Assembly (NCBI GenBank): GCA_002070455.1
Contig: MWDG01000011.1
Span: 1 to 62,353 of the forward strand
Length of the DNA: 62,353 bases
Direction of reading: 5' to 3'
Source: Deltaproteobacteria bacterium ADurb.Bin151
Lineage (GTDB): Bacteria > Desulfobacterota > Syntrophia > Syntrophales > Smithellaceae
Positions 7,973-16,191 of this stretch are shown piece by piece (position 1 is the stretch's first letter; each line of letters opens with the position of its first letter). The position numbers were made by a program, and so were the translations under genes. The notes under the pieces were generated by a model. It was not told where the DNA came from, made no database searches, and was given only the letters and a program-made list of their open reading frames with translations.

Positions 7973-10228
7973 ATGCCTGAAAATAACATGAGCATCAACT
8001 CTCTGCTTCATGCATTTCCCAGTGTCGAAAGCTATTACGATTTCAAGGAAAATGATCGGGAAATTTCACGGCGCGCAATACCCGGCATCATCAAATACGC
8101 CTTTCATCATTCGATCATTGAAACGGACAGCGAAGCGGCTTTCGTGGCATTTCTGGAAAAATACGGCAAAACCGATCTCTCAGATAAGCTTCCAGAAGGA
8201 CTGACCTTTTCGGATGTTCTGAACACCCTGTCGGGCAATTTATCCGTAAATGCACTGATTGCGCAGCTTGAGGTAACCGCCAGGGAATTATCGCTTCCCG
8301 AAGTGCAAGCCACCATGATTACCCGGCTTAAAAAAAAATTTGTGATCAACACACCAAAAAAGCGGGCACTCCTGCGAATTCTGGCATTCAAGCTGGCTCA
8401 GAAACATCCCGAATTGAACTGGCATTACGATCTGCTTTTGCAGCTGCCCATTTTTGCCGCAGACCGGTTTGAAACCCTCCAGGAAAACTCCGGCGTAACC
8501 ATCGCATTTCACCTGCAGGGACAGGGTTCCATCATTTTTCCTGTCGACGTGGTATGGCTAAAAAATGAACTTTCCTCATGCATCACTTATCTCCGCCTGG
8601 AACAGCACCTTCATAAAAGAAACATCGAAATGATCGGCGCGACAGCTTTCCATTTAAGGACCGCCAAGAAGCCCGGACCGATGGAAGAGCACAGGCTTTA
8701 CAATGAAGCCATCCGCAACGTCATGGCCATCGCGCATCAGATGAGCGCACGCTGGTTGTTGTCCGAATACAGCACCCCCCAGAAAAAATTGATCATCATT
8801 ATCCACGCGGGCATCATGATGGAAGCCAATTTAACGATTCAGCGAATTTTGGAATTCAGCCTGAATGCTGAATCGGGCATTTACCTGACTGATTTTGCCC
8901 ATATGTGCGCCCTTTACGCCACCGTAAAGGCAGGCTTTGAACTATATGCAAAGAATTCCCGCCGCTCAACAGGCTACAGCGGGGACATCTGGGCAGTGAG
9001 CAACTTCCTGTCTTACAGCTATTTCGACTATATCCCGTGCCTGCTGGAAGAAAAAATGCTTCCCCGGTCCATCTTTGACCCTTCCTACGAAGACTTTAAA
9101 ATGACGCTGCTTTTCCCTGAACAGGCAGGCTATTGCTTTTTCGGGGCAATCAAAGCCATGCATCGATTTCCGCAAAGCGCCCTGCTCCTGACGGAAATCG
9201 CCAAAGTTCTGCGCGCGCGTCTGATGCCATACGAAGCGGATGCGGTCCTTGCCAACCTGCTTCTTACCAGTCCGCTCAATCTCGTGGCCAGATTAATGCG
9301 AATGCTGATCTACTCGAACATCGCGCAAACACAATCGGATTTTCTTTCCGCCCAGCTGGCTTTCGAGCGTGCGGAGGCGGAAGGAAGCTTTATTGTGAAT
9401 TATTGCGAACCAAAAAGTGACATCTGGCACGAAATCGGCGTACTGCATTTCGGCAGATGCATCAAATATTTAAAATACCTCCGCGAGGCAAAACCACTGG
9501 ACAGGCATAACATCCAAAAGCAGGATCTGCTGGATCAGCTTACGAAAGCCAATGATGCTTTTCTGAAGAACATGACAGCCTCGGCAACAGGAAAAACCCT
9601 GAGCTCTCTTTATATGTTTGGTTACACATTATGCCTGTCCGAACTGCTGTCCGAGGGGATTATTCCGGAGGGAAAAAGCAACGACGCGGTCATCCCCGGA
9701 ATACACCGTATTTTCAAAAACATCAGCATTCGGGTATTCCGCAGCATCGGCTGGTTAAGGGATGAACCCCTCGCTGCAGGAAACAAGATCGAAGACACTT
9801 TTCAAAATCTGCTGATCACGATCAATATGGTCATCGCCCGGTATGAAAACCTGGTATTGTGCAGAAGCAACATTCCTTTTATAAAATACACGGTGGCACT
9901 TACTCTCTGGGATTTTACCCCCGCGATCACACCGCAGATTTGCCGCATGACCCTGGAATGGCTGAAGCAAGCGTGCAACGAAACAGAAAAATTAATTGCC
10001 GATAACATTTCTGTTTATCATATCGCCTATGGGAATATCAGCGCGGAAAAATTTCTCCTCCGTATCCGGAACATCATCGGGGTCATTTATCAATACATCA
10101 CGGATGACGAACTGCAGCAGGAGCAGGATTCTCCGCTCGTACAGAAAAAAATGAACAAATTATCCGATCTCAAACTGATGCTGCTGGATCTGGAACATTC
10201 TCCGTCAGTATTTCCAACGGACTCCTGA
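7973..10228 (+). CDS. Conserved-looking 751-aa protein of unknown function
   Basis: I do not recognise this protein. It has no signal peptide or clear membrane span. The composition is helical, with repeated blocks of paired amphipathic helices, most evident between about residues 380 and 480 (ALLLTEIAKVLRARLMPYEADAVLANLLL) and reminiscent of TPR-like solenoids. A Trp- and Tyr-rich patch lies near residues 325-370. It stands alone after mtaD and is convergent with msrAB, the two stop codons being only 2 bp apart. Long, sequential in-frame coding and a clean end suggest a real gene. A scaffold or signalling role would be a guess. Confidence 0.75.
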   Translation: MPENNMSINSLLHAFPSVESYYDFKENDREISRRAIPGIIKYAFHHSIIETDSEAAFVAFLEKYGKTDLSDKLPEGLTFSDVLNTLSGNLSVNALIAQLEVTARELSLPEVQATMITRLKKKFVINTPKKRALLRILAFKLAQKHPELNWHYDLLLQLPIFAADRFETLQENSGVTIAFHLQGQGSIIFPVDVVWLKNELSSCITYLRLEQHLHKRNIEMIGATAFHLRTAKKPGPMEEHRLYNEAIRNVMAIAHQMSARWLLSEYSTPQKKLIIIIHAGIMMEANLTIQRILEFSLNAESGIYLTDFAHMCALYATVKAGFELYAKNSRRSTGYSGDIWAVSNFLSYSYFDYIPCLLEEKMLPRSIFDPSYEDFKMTLLFPEQAGYCFFGAIKAMHRFPQSALLLTEIAKVLRARLMPYEADAVLANLLLTSPLNLVARLMRMLIYSNIAQTQSDFLSAQLAFERAEAEGSFIVNYCEPKSDIWHEIGVLHFGRCIKYLKYLREAKPLDRHNIQKQDLLDQLTKANDAFLKNMTASATGKTLSSLYMFGYTLCLSELLSEGIIPEGKSNDAVIPGIHRIFKNISIRVFRSIGWLRDEPLAAGNKIEDTFQNLLITINMVIARYENLVLCRSNIPFIKYTVALTLWDFTPAITPQICRMTLEWLKQACNETEKLIADNISVYHIAYGNISAEKFLLRIRNIIGVIYQYITDDELQQEQDSPLVQKKMNKLSDLKLMLLDLEHSPSVFPTDS

Positions 10229-10230
10229 TT

Positions 10231-11340
10231 CTATCTTCCCGATTGAAACAGTTTCAGATACTTTCCGTATCCTTCCCGCTCCAGATTTTCTTTCGGAATG
10301 AAACGCATTGAAGCGGAATTCATGCAGTATCGCGTTCCCGCCGGCCCCGGGCCATCCGGGAATACATGCCCCAGATGAGAATCGGCATGTTTACTGCGCA
10401 CTTCTGTTCTGGGGGACGGCAAGCTCCGGTCCTCTTTTTCCACAACATTTCCAGGCTCGAGAGGTTTTGTAAAACTGGGCCATCCGGTTCCTGAATCATA
10501 CTTATCCAGTGAGCTGAAAAGCGGTTCTCCGGAAACGACATCAACATAAATGCCCTCTTTTTTATTGTTCACATATTCATTCAGGAAAGGCGGCTCCGTT
10601 GAGCTTTTCTGCGTTACCTCATATTGCAGCCTGGTCAGTTTTTCCCTCAATTCCATGTCGGCGGGCCGGCTGTATGGTTGCCCTTGCGAAGGTGACGCGG
10701 CTTGTTCTTTTTCCCAAACCTCCTTTAGAAACCGTTCACGGCCCGAGCCGCTGCGATAATATTTGTATCGCAATGGATTTTTTTCACCATAATCCTGATG
10801 ATAATCTTCTGCAGGATAAAAATTCGTATACTTTCTGATTTCCGTCACAACCGGCTTGTCAAACTTCCCCGAACCGGCAATGGCCTGCAGAGCCTGCGAA
10901 GCGATCGTTTTCTCCCGATCGTCGGCATAGAAAATGGCGCTGCGGTATGACGGTCCCCGGTCCGCAAACTGGCCGCCTGCATCCGTTGGATCGATATGTT
11001 TCAAAAAGTATTCCAGCACTATTTCGTAAGTCACCTGCTGCGGATCATAATAGACCTGTACAGCTTCAATGAATCCCTGATCCGAATAGGTTTCGTATGT
11101 AGGATCTTTCCCGGTACCGCCGGCATACCCGGAAACAACCTTCACCACGCCCGGCAGTTTTTTCATATCGGACGCCACACACCAGAAGCATCCGCCGGCC
11201 AGTGTGGCCACAACCGTATTTTTTGTATTTTTCATGTTTATCATTCTTTTATTAACCTCCGTGGATTGCGAATTGCCGCTCTGGCAGGCACACATCAACA
11301 CCGTTGTAATGATAAATAAAATTATTCTTTTAATCTTCAT
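10231..11340 (-). CDS. msrAB: Bifunctional peptide methionine sulfoxide reductase MsrA-MsrB, exported lipoprotein-like
   Basis: A fusion that repairs both diastereomers of methionine sulfoxide. The N terminus looks like an export signal with a lipobox-like LMCAC (Cys at 17 or 19), so the enzyme is probably anchored in the envelope. The MsrA domain follows with the catalytic GGCFWC (Cys 51) and EDYHQDY. The MsrB domain carries [20 protein letters not shown] and the catalytic Cys in [11 protein letters not shown]. The two CxxC zinc sites found in many MsrB proteins are absent, as in the Neisseria PilB type. With cytochrome bd it fits oxidative-stress protection. An internal ATG (MINMKN, near residue 33) could give a cytosolic form, but the signal-containing start is better supported by the sequence. 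Confidence 0.93.
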   Translation of the reverse strand: MKIKRIILFIITTVLMCACQSGNSQSTEVNKRMINMKNTKNTVVATLAGGCFWCVASDMKKLPGVVKVVSGYAGGTGKDPTYETYSDQGFIEAVQVYYDPQQVTYEIVLEYFLKHIDPTDAGGQFADRGPSYRSAIFYADDREKTIASQALQAIAGSGKFDKPVVTEIRKYTNFYPAEDYHQDYGEKNPLRYKYYRSGSGRERFLKEVWEKEQAASPSQGQPYSRPADMELREKLTRLQYEVTQKSSTEPPFLNEYVNNKKEGIYVDVVSGEPLFSSLDKYDSGTGWPSFTKPLEPGNVVEKEDRSLPSPRTEVRSKHADSHLGHVFPDGPGPAGTRYCMNSASMRFIPKENLEREGYGKYLKLFQSGR

Positions 11341-11530
11341 TTTGACAATTCCTGGAATTGCATTTAAGATTTTTACAATCTGACCTATCGAAGGGAAAAA
11401 TCCTGCATCAATAAAACACCAGGATTGTCACCCTTTACCAGAATCTCAGATGGTCGTATCCTGAATAAAACACTCTTATAAAAGTCTAATGATGGTTTTC
11501 TATTTGTCAAACGGCGGGAAATCAGAATAA

Positions 11531-11782
11531 TTATTTTGGAAAATCATTTTTTAACGATTCATCATCCTTTGGTGTGCTATTGCGAATTTCAATATCCGGA
11601 TCACTTGCCGGGGATTTGGCATTTACGGATGTTAGGGAATTGAGTTTGTCGTTTATGGCTTCAAGATAGTCCACAATAACGTTTATCCGGAATACCCAGC
11701 GTGCCAGTACAACAAAAATGGCTATAGAAATTACCGTTATAATCATTACAAACAAAACAATCCCTACAGCAAAAGTTTCCAT
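11531..11782 (-). CDS. Small single-pass membrane protein
   Basis: An 83-aa product with one strong hydrophobic segment at about residues 7-30, then a short amphipathic stretch (VDYLEAINDKLNSL) and a hydrophilic, acidic tail. Nothing in it points to a function. It may be expressed alone; the flanking spaces are 190 bp and 247 bp. It could be a small membrane modulator, but that is only a guess from size and topology. Confidence 0.55.
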   Translation of the reverse strand: METFAVGIVLFVMIITVISIAIFVVLARWVFRINVIVDYLEAINDKLNSLTSVNAKSPASDPDIEIRNSTPKDDESLKNDFPK

Positions 11783-11972
11783 CTTCCATGCTCCTCATCA
11801 TGTGAAATCTTCGTTCTCACGGGGATGAAGTGATTGATCAATCAACGAATGATTTTTGTAAATATCGGCAAAAATGGACACAAAGGAAATTTTTGCGCGA
11901 CGCTGCAGACTGACTGTTTGCATTGAAATCCACACTCAATCACTTTGTGCCCGGCATTGTGAAAAGGACCCC

Positions 11973-12011
11973 TGGCGGCTTCTCCGATTTTATCACCCGG
12001 AGAAACCGCCA
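11973..12011 (-). terminator. Long stem-loop downstream of the small exported protein gene
   Basis: TGGCGGCTTCTCCG (11973-11986) pairs with CGGAGAAACCGCCA (11998-12011) across 14 bp with a single G-T wobble and an 11-nt loop. It lies 18 bp past the stop codon of the minus-strand gene ending at 12030. The T-tract on the minus strand is weak (CCTTTTC), so it could also stabilise the mRNA end. Confidence 0.55.
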
Positions 12012-12029
12012 CGTTTTCTGAATTTCGGA

Positions 12030-12323
12030 TTACTTCTTCTTGGCGTCTGCTTTCTTTTCGGCCTTTTTGTCGTCCTTAACTTCAATTTTCGTCGCGGTCA
12101 TCTTGTATTCGATCGTAACTTTGGAGCCGACTTTCAGATCACCGGTAATCTTGGTTGCGGCATCTTTGGCAACTTCCCAATTGTCTTTACCTTTTTTTAC
12201 AATAATCACATCCCCTTTAATTTCCTGAACAGGCCCCGTCACCTGATATTTATCGGGGCCGGCAGCCATCGCCATTGTAGCAACAAAAACAAATGCACAC
12301 GCAAAAATCAAAACTTTTTTCAT
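12030..12323 (-). CDS. Small exported protein with Lys-rich tail
   Basis: A 97-aa protein with a textbook signal peptide (cleavage likely after AMA, residue 20). It has a 60-residue domain of short beta strands (KYQVTGPVQEIKGDVIIVKKG, then LKVGSKVTIEYKM), OB-fold-like in pattern, and a C-terminal tail of about 18 residues that is almost only Lys, Ala, Asp and Glu. An AGGAGG-like GGAGGG precedes the ATG. The 43-aa helix-hairpin-helix ORF lies directly upstream on the same strand, 31 bp away. The tail suggests electrostatic binding to an acidic surface or nucleic acid. That is inference; I do not know the family function. Confidence 0.7.
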   Translation of the reverse strand: MKKVLIFACAFVFVATMAMAAGPDKYQVTGPVQEIKGDVIIVKKGKDNWEVAKDAATKITGDLKVGSKVTIEYKMTATKIEVKDDKKAEKKADAKKK

Positions 12324-12354
12324 AAACCTACCCTCCTTTAAATTTTGTGTTCAT

Positions 12355-12486
12355 TCATTTAACAACAATAAACTCCCTGATGGCACGAAATGTTTTACTT
12401 TTGATCCCTTTGATCTTCATGACATCCTCGACAACCTTGTATGGTCTTCCGGCAATAATGGCTTTTGCCTTTGGTAAAACGTTCAT
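12355..12486 (-). CDS. 43-aa ORF matching a ComEA-like helix-hairpin-helix half-domain (possibly a gene remnant)
   Basis: This short minus-strand frame encodes 43 residues beginning MNVLPKAKAIIAGRPYKVVE and ending in KIKGIKSKTFRAIREFIVVK. The pattern of xKAKAII-GRPY, then xxEDVMKIKGI, then a helix and terminal hydrophobic strand is that of the second half of ComEA-type helix-hairpin-helix modules. Such modules are often carried by small exported proteins with a signal peptide and an N-terminal NLNTA half. Here no upstream half is in frame: a TGA lies 24 bases before the ATG, and no Shine-Dalgarno site is obvious. It may be a real microprotein or the surviving 3' end of a broken gene. It is followed 31 bp later by the exported protein gene. 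Confidence 0.5.
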   Translation of the reverse strand: MNVLPKAKAIIAGRPYKVVEDVMKIKGIKSKTFRAIREFIVVK

Positions 12487-12721
12487 GTTAAAACTATTAT
12501 AAATCAATCAATAAATTTTTTACCAGAGTCACCACACCTTGTCAAAGCGAATTGCTGATTTCATTAAAAATCTATAAATGATTCACTTGGCTCGAAAGTT
12601 CTTGACTATACTCATTTTTCCCGATAATTTACTACCTGTTGAACTAATTTTGATGCTTTCAGGATTAAGCTGCACCCTGAAAGTGAAAAAACAATACAAT
12701 GAAGAAAACAGATATCCATCC

Positions 12722-12985
12722 ATGCCTGAAAACAAAAAGCAAAAACTTCAACTGGAATATCCCTGTTTGTGGACTTACAAAATCATCGGCACGGACCGGA
12801 ACAAAATGAAATGCGCTGTTTACGAAATTATCCGGGACCGCCAATGCCGTATCACCCCATCACGTCAAAGTGAAACGGCTAAATATTTTTCCATGAATGT
12901 TGAACTCACAGTGGAGAGTGAATCCCATCGCACGAATTTATATGAAGCGCTGAAAGCACACCAGGCCATAAAACTCGTTTTGTAG
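12722..12985 (+). CDS. DUF493 (YbeD-like) family protein
   Basis: An 87-aa protein from MPENKKQ onward, matching the compact alpha-beta fold of the YbeD/DUF493 family in length and pattern: YPCLWTYKIIG near the start, then the KYFSMNVELTVESESHRTNLYEAL segment and a hydrophobic C-terminal strand (AIKLVL). An in-frame ATG 144 bp upstream would add residues of non-family character, so the start at 12722 is chosen. The family is widespread and usually linked in genomes to lipoate or central metabolism, with no firm biochemical role. It is convergent with the lipid cluster (7 bp between stop codons). Confidence 0.75.
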   Translation: MPENKKQKLQLEYPCLWTYKIIGTDRNKMKCAVYEIIRDRQCRITPSRQSETAKYFSMNVELTVESESHRTNLYEALKAHQAIKLVL

Positions 12986-12992
12986 CTTCTTT

Positions 12993-13589
12993 TTATTGCT
13001 CCTTGGCGTGGAATCGTCTGTCTTTGAGGTATTGCCTGATATTGAACCGATGATTGAAGATAATCAGTACAAAAGTTGCCGCAGCGGCAGCAATGGCAAC
13101 CGTCGCCCATTGAAAAGCACGGGATTGTCCAATGGACAATACGGCAACCATAAAAAATGAAGCGACAAACGGTATACGTATCACCCCGTAAACCAAAACC
13201 CAGGCCATCGCCGCAAGAAGGGCCGCACAAGGGACGATCAGAGCTGTAAAACCCAAATAACTGGCCACCCCTTTCCCCCCGCGAAATCCGTGAAAACAGG
13301 GAAAACTGTTTCCCAGGATCAGAAAAAATCCGGTCCAGATCAGCCACCCGCCCTCCGCGGCGATACAATGACGTGCAACGGCAGCAACAGCAATCGCGCG
13401 GCCGATATCCAGCGTCAGAATCAGCAAGGCCCATAACATGCCCGCCTGACGATAGACATTGGTCGTTCCCGCATTCCCGCTGAAACTAGACCGCGGATCC
13501 TCCCTGCCCGCTAATTTGAAAAACAAAACGGCAAAATTCACCGAACCGGCCAGGTATGCCAGAAGGTATATCAGGATGACTTTTAACAT
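12993..13589 (-). CDS. plsY: Divergent PlsY-like glycerol-3-phosphate acyltransferase at the end of the lipid cluster
   Basis: PlsY transfers an acyl group from acyl-phosphate to glycerol-3-phosphate in the membrane. This 198-aa, five-to-six-helix protein has recognisable versions of the family loops: FSGNAGTTNVYR for the usual GSGNxGATNxxR, and GNSFPCFHGFRGGKGVAS for GHxFPxFxxFKGGKGVAT. Changes at the usual His (to Asn) and the altered first loop mark it as a divergent paralogue rather than an obvious housekeeping copy. It overlaps the PKS-type dehydratase gene by 7 bp, which ties it to the cluster. The natural inference is that the unusual acyl chain is placed on a glycerolipid here. Confidence 0.8.
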   Translation of the reverse strand: MLKVILIYLLAYLAGSVNFAVLFFKLAGREDPRSSFSGNAGTTNVYRQAGMLWALLILTLDIGRAIAVAAVARHCIAAEGGWLIWTGFFLILGNSFPCFHGFRGGKGVASYLGFTALIVPCAALLAAMAWVLVYGVIRIPFVASFFMVAVLSIGQSRAFQWATVAIAAAAATFVLIIFNHRFNIRQYLKDRRFHAKEQ

Positions 13590-14449
13590 ATTCCATCCTT
13601 AATCCATGCCGGCGGTCGCATGCGGCCACCGGTAATGTCACGCATCCGTAAACCGCTTACGGTTTCATGGATCCGTCCGTCCGGATCAAAAATCCAGACA
13701 TCAAACGTCAACACCTCCCGTTCCACTTTCACCGGATTGACCCGGGCGCAATACGCCCCGCCCTTTTGTGTCGTCTTATAAATTATCCTCCGGTCAAAGC
13801 CGACCGGAAAGGGAACCATGTCGGCAAATCGCTGTCCCCATACACAGGCCGCGTGCATCGCGGCATCCAGGACGAAAGGTGACCCGAGTATGGCATCATC
13901 CGCTGCTGCACTACCACCCTGAATATCGGCCAGCGCGCCTTCTTCCGAAACCGAAAGATCTCCGGTAATGTTTTGGTAGGATTCACCAAAGGGAACCAAT
14001 TCGCGGTAAATCGACGTTGCAGGAATTTGAATGCAGCGGTTTTCCATTTTACGGGCTGTTCTGAAGGACATGGTGGCACCGGGTAAAACCGCCTCTCCGG
14101 CAAACGTCACTCTTGCATGGTCAAGCGTCCTGCTGATAGCGGTATTGTGGATTTTAACGGATGTTTGAAGTGATGCATGGATGCCGTCCGCCGACTCATC
14201 AATTTCGATTTGCGCATCCAGGCTTCTATCTGCCGTCTCAACAAACAATGGCCTGGGAAAAAGAGCCGATCTCTGGTCTTGGAGCACAGCCTGAGGGTAA
14301 TGGCTTTTCACAGATTTTGCCAGAGTAATCAGGGCCTCCACAGCAGGGAAAACGGCCCTCCCGTCAAAACTATGATCCCGAAGGTACGGGGCTATTTCCA
14401 GCTTTACCGGAAAAAGTCTGCTCATAGTTTGTCCGGAAAGGTCTGCCAT
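13583..14449 (-). CDS. Polyketide-synthase-type dehydratase (double hotdog)
   Basis: A stand-alone 288-aa dehydratase of the PKS DH type, expected to remove water from a 3-hydroxyacyl-ACP. The N-terminal hotdog carries the exact catalytic HxxxGxxxxP motif at residues 26-35 (HSFDGRAVFP). The C-terminal hotdog carries the DxxxH/Q motif at residues 195-199 (DAAMH). Both catalytic residues, His 26 and Asp 195, are therefore present. Free-standing proteins of this kind are uncommon compared with domains in modular synthases. Overlap with the neighbours on both sides (7 bp and 28 bp) indicates translational coupling within the cluster. Confidence 0.85.
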   Translation of the reverse strand: MADLSGQTMSRLFPVKLEIAPYLRDHSFDGRAVFPAVEALITLAKSVKSHYPQAVLQDQRSALFPRPLFVETADRSLDAQIEIDESADGIHASLQTSVKIHNTAISRTLDHARVTFAGEAVLPGATMSFRTARKMENRCIQIPATSIYRELVPFGESYQNITGDLSVSEEGALADIQGGSAAADDAILGSPFVLDAAMHAACVWGQRFADMVPFPVGFDRRIIYKTTQKGGAYCARVNPVKVEREVLTFDVWIFDPDGRIHETVSGLRMRDITGGRMRPPAWIKDGIC

Positions 14450-14907
14450 AACTTAACCGTTTTCGGATCCACCCCTACCGGCATTCCCGCGGAATTGGCT
14501 GCGCAGTGTTTTGTGTATCCGATGCAAATGATGTGGCCTTTTTCCGCATGGGTGATGACATAATCAAACTGCAGCCGCACGCGTTCCAGATGAACCGGTC
14601 TTGTATGAATATACATCAGGTCATCGTAATAAAGCGACTGATAAAAGGTGATTCCCAGATCTATAATGGGATAGACATAGCCGCTTTCTTCGATTTCCCT
14701 GTACGGGTAAGCCACATCGCGCATCAGCGAGGTGCGGCCGAACTCAAAGTAGCGCAGATAATTGGAATGATAGACGACCTGGGATCGGTCGGTATCGGCA
14801 TAGAGTGTTCTGTGCACCGTCCGATGCCAGATCAGCCCAGTGGTTTGATCCCGGACATACTTTTCGTCGTTTTTGTACATCTCGGGCACAAAGGGTTTTG
14901 GTTTCAT
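14422..14907 (-). CDS. Acyl-ACP/acyl-CoA thioesterase, YbgC/4-hydroxybenzoyl-CoA thioesterase family
   Basis: A 161-aa single-hotdog thioesterase. The family signature YADTDRSQVVYHSNYLRYFEFGR is visible in order, including the catalytic Asp and the V-Y-H-x-N-Y-x-R segment. About 30 extra N-terminal residues precede the domain. The gene starts 1 bp after the ketosynthase stop and overlaps the dehydratase start by 28 bp. In aryl-polyene and similar clusters a thioesterase of this kind edits or releases the chain from ACP, and a similar role is inferred here. Confidence 0.85.
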   Translation of the reverse strand: MKPKPFVPEMYKNDEKYVRDQTTGLIWHRTVHRTLYADTDRSQVVYHSNYLRYFEFGRTSLMRDVAYPYREIEESGYVYPIIDLGITFYQSLYYDDLMYIHTRPVHLERVRLQFDYVITHAEKGHIICIGYTKHCAANSAGMPVGVDPKTVKLWQTFPDKL

Positions 14908-14908
14908 T

Positions 14909-16174
14909 TTACACTCCTCGAAAAATCACGCAGCAGTTCGTTCCGCCAAAGCCAAACGCGTTGGACAGCGCCATTTCATATTTCTGCCTGCGGGTAATGT
15001 TCGGCACGACGTCAATATCGGAAAATTCCGGGTCCGGAATATGATTGATTGTTGGAAGAATAACACCCTCCCGCATTCCTTCAATCGTCAGGGCCGCTTC
15101 AATGGCGGCCGTAGCCCCCAGGGTATGGCCCATCTGTGACTTATTGGAAGACACGGGAATTTTTTCAATGTTTTTGCCGAATACGTCCCGAAGACATTTG
15201 ATTTCCGTCTTGTCTCCCTTGGCCGTGGATGTACCGTGGGCATTGATGTACTGGATATCCTCCGGCTTGATCCCGGCATCCTCAATGGTTTCCCTGATCG
15301 CCCGGATAATGGTGTGCGGATTGGGACTCGTGTAATGATATGCATCAGATGTCCAGCCTACACCCAGAACCTCGGCACGTGGCGTCAACCCGTGGGTTTT
15401 GATGACCTCTTCCGCCGCTAGAACAACGACCCCCGCGCCTTCTGAAAGGACAAAACCCTTCCGGTCGATACTGAAAGGACGGGACACCTGCGCATAATCG
15501 CTGTAGGCGCGGTCGCCTTGGTGAACCTTTATCGTGGCATTCATATTGGCAAACCCGTGAATCAGCTCCGGAAGAATCGGCGCATCCGCCCCTCCCGCCA
15601 CGACAAAATCACAATCCCCGTCACGAATCATACGGGCACCGATCCCGATGGCATGATTGCCGGAGGCGCAGGCACCCTGCGGTGAAAAGATCGGACCGGT
15701 GAATTTAAGAAGCATGCCGGCCTTCCCCGAAGGCAGATTGGCGCATAAATTGGGCAGCAGATAAGGACTGACCCGCAGCGGCCCCCGGTGCTCCAGATCG
15801 TGCATGGCCACACGAAACGCATCCGTCCCGTTGAGCGCTGATCCGACCAGGCAGGCCATTCTCGGCGCGATGCGATCATCCATGACAATACCTGCATCCT
15901 CCAGTGCCGCTCTGCAGACCTCCATTGTCAGAATCACGAACGACGCGTTCCAGTTATACACTTCCTTCGCGTCAGTAAAATCAAGTTCAAGGGGAAACCA
16001 GTCAGGGATCTCGCCGACAATATCGCAGGCTGATTCGACCCTGCAGCGCGTCACCTTCCGAAAACCCGCCTCGCCTTTTACAGCCCTCTGCCAGGTTTTT
16101 GCAAACGTACTGCCCAGCGGGGTCGCCGCGCCGTAACCGACAACAAATACCCTGCGATTTTGGGGAGCTTTCAT
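14909..16174 (-). CDS. Beta-ketoacyl-ACP synthase, FabF-like (second ketosynthase)
   Basis: A 421-aa condensing enzyme that extends an acyl chain by decarboxylative Claisen condensation with malonyl-ACP. The thiolase-fold active site is complete: Cys 169 in GACASG, His 313 in NAHGTSTAKGD, Lys 345 and His 350 in SNKSQMGHTLGA. The C-terminal GFGGTN motif is also intact. It is distinct from the other ketosynthase 17 bp upstream, yet both keep all catalytic residues. That excludes a KS/chain-length-factor pair in the strict sense, where one partner lacks the Cys. The two may act at different chain lengths or substrates. Confidence 0.92.
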   Translation of the reverse strand: MKAPQNRRVFVVGYGAATPLGSTFAKTWQRAVKGEAGFRKVTRCRVESACDIVGEIPDWFPLELDFTDAKEVYNWNASFVILTMEVCRAALEDAGIVMDDRIAPRMACLVGSALNGTDAFRVAMHDLEHRGPLRVSPYLLPNLCANLPSGKAGMLLKFTGPIFSPQGACASGNHAIGIGARMIRDGDCDFVVAGGADAPILPELIHGFANMNATIKVHQGDRAYSDYAQVSRPFSIDRKGFVLSEGAGVVVLAAEEVIKTHGLTPRAEVLGVGWTSDAYHYTSPNPHTIIRAIRETIEDAGIKPEDIQYINAHGTSTAKGDKTEIKCLRDVFGKNIEKIPVSSNKSQMGHTLGATAAIEAALTIEGMREGVILPTINHIPDPEFSDIDVVPNITRRQKYEMALSNAFGFGGTNCCVIFRGV

Positions 16175-16191
16175 AATCTACTTTCCGTTCA

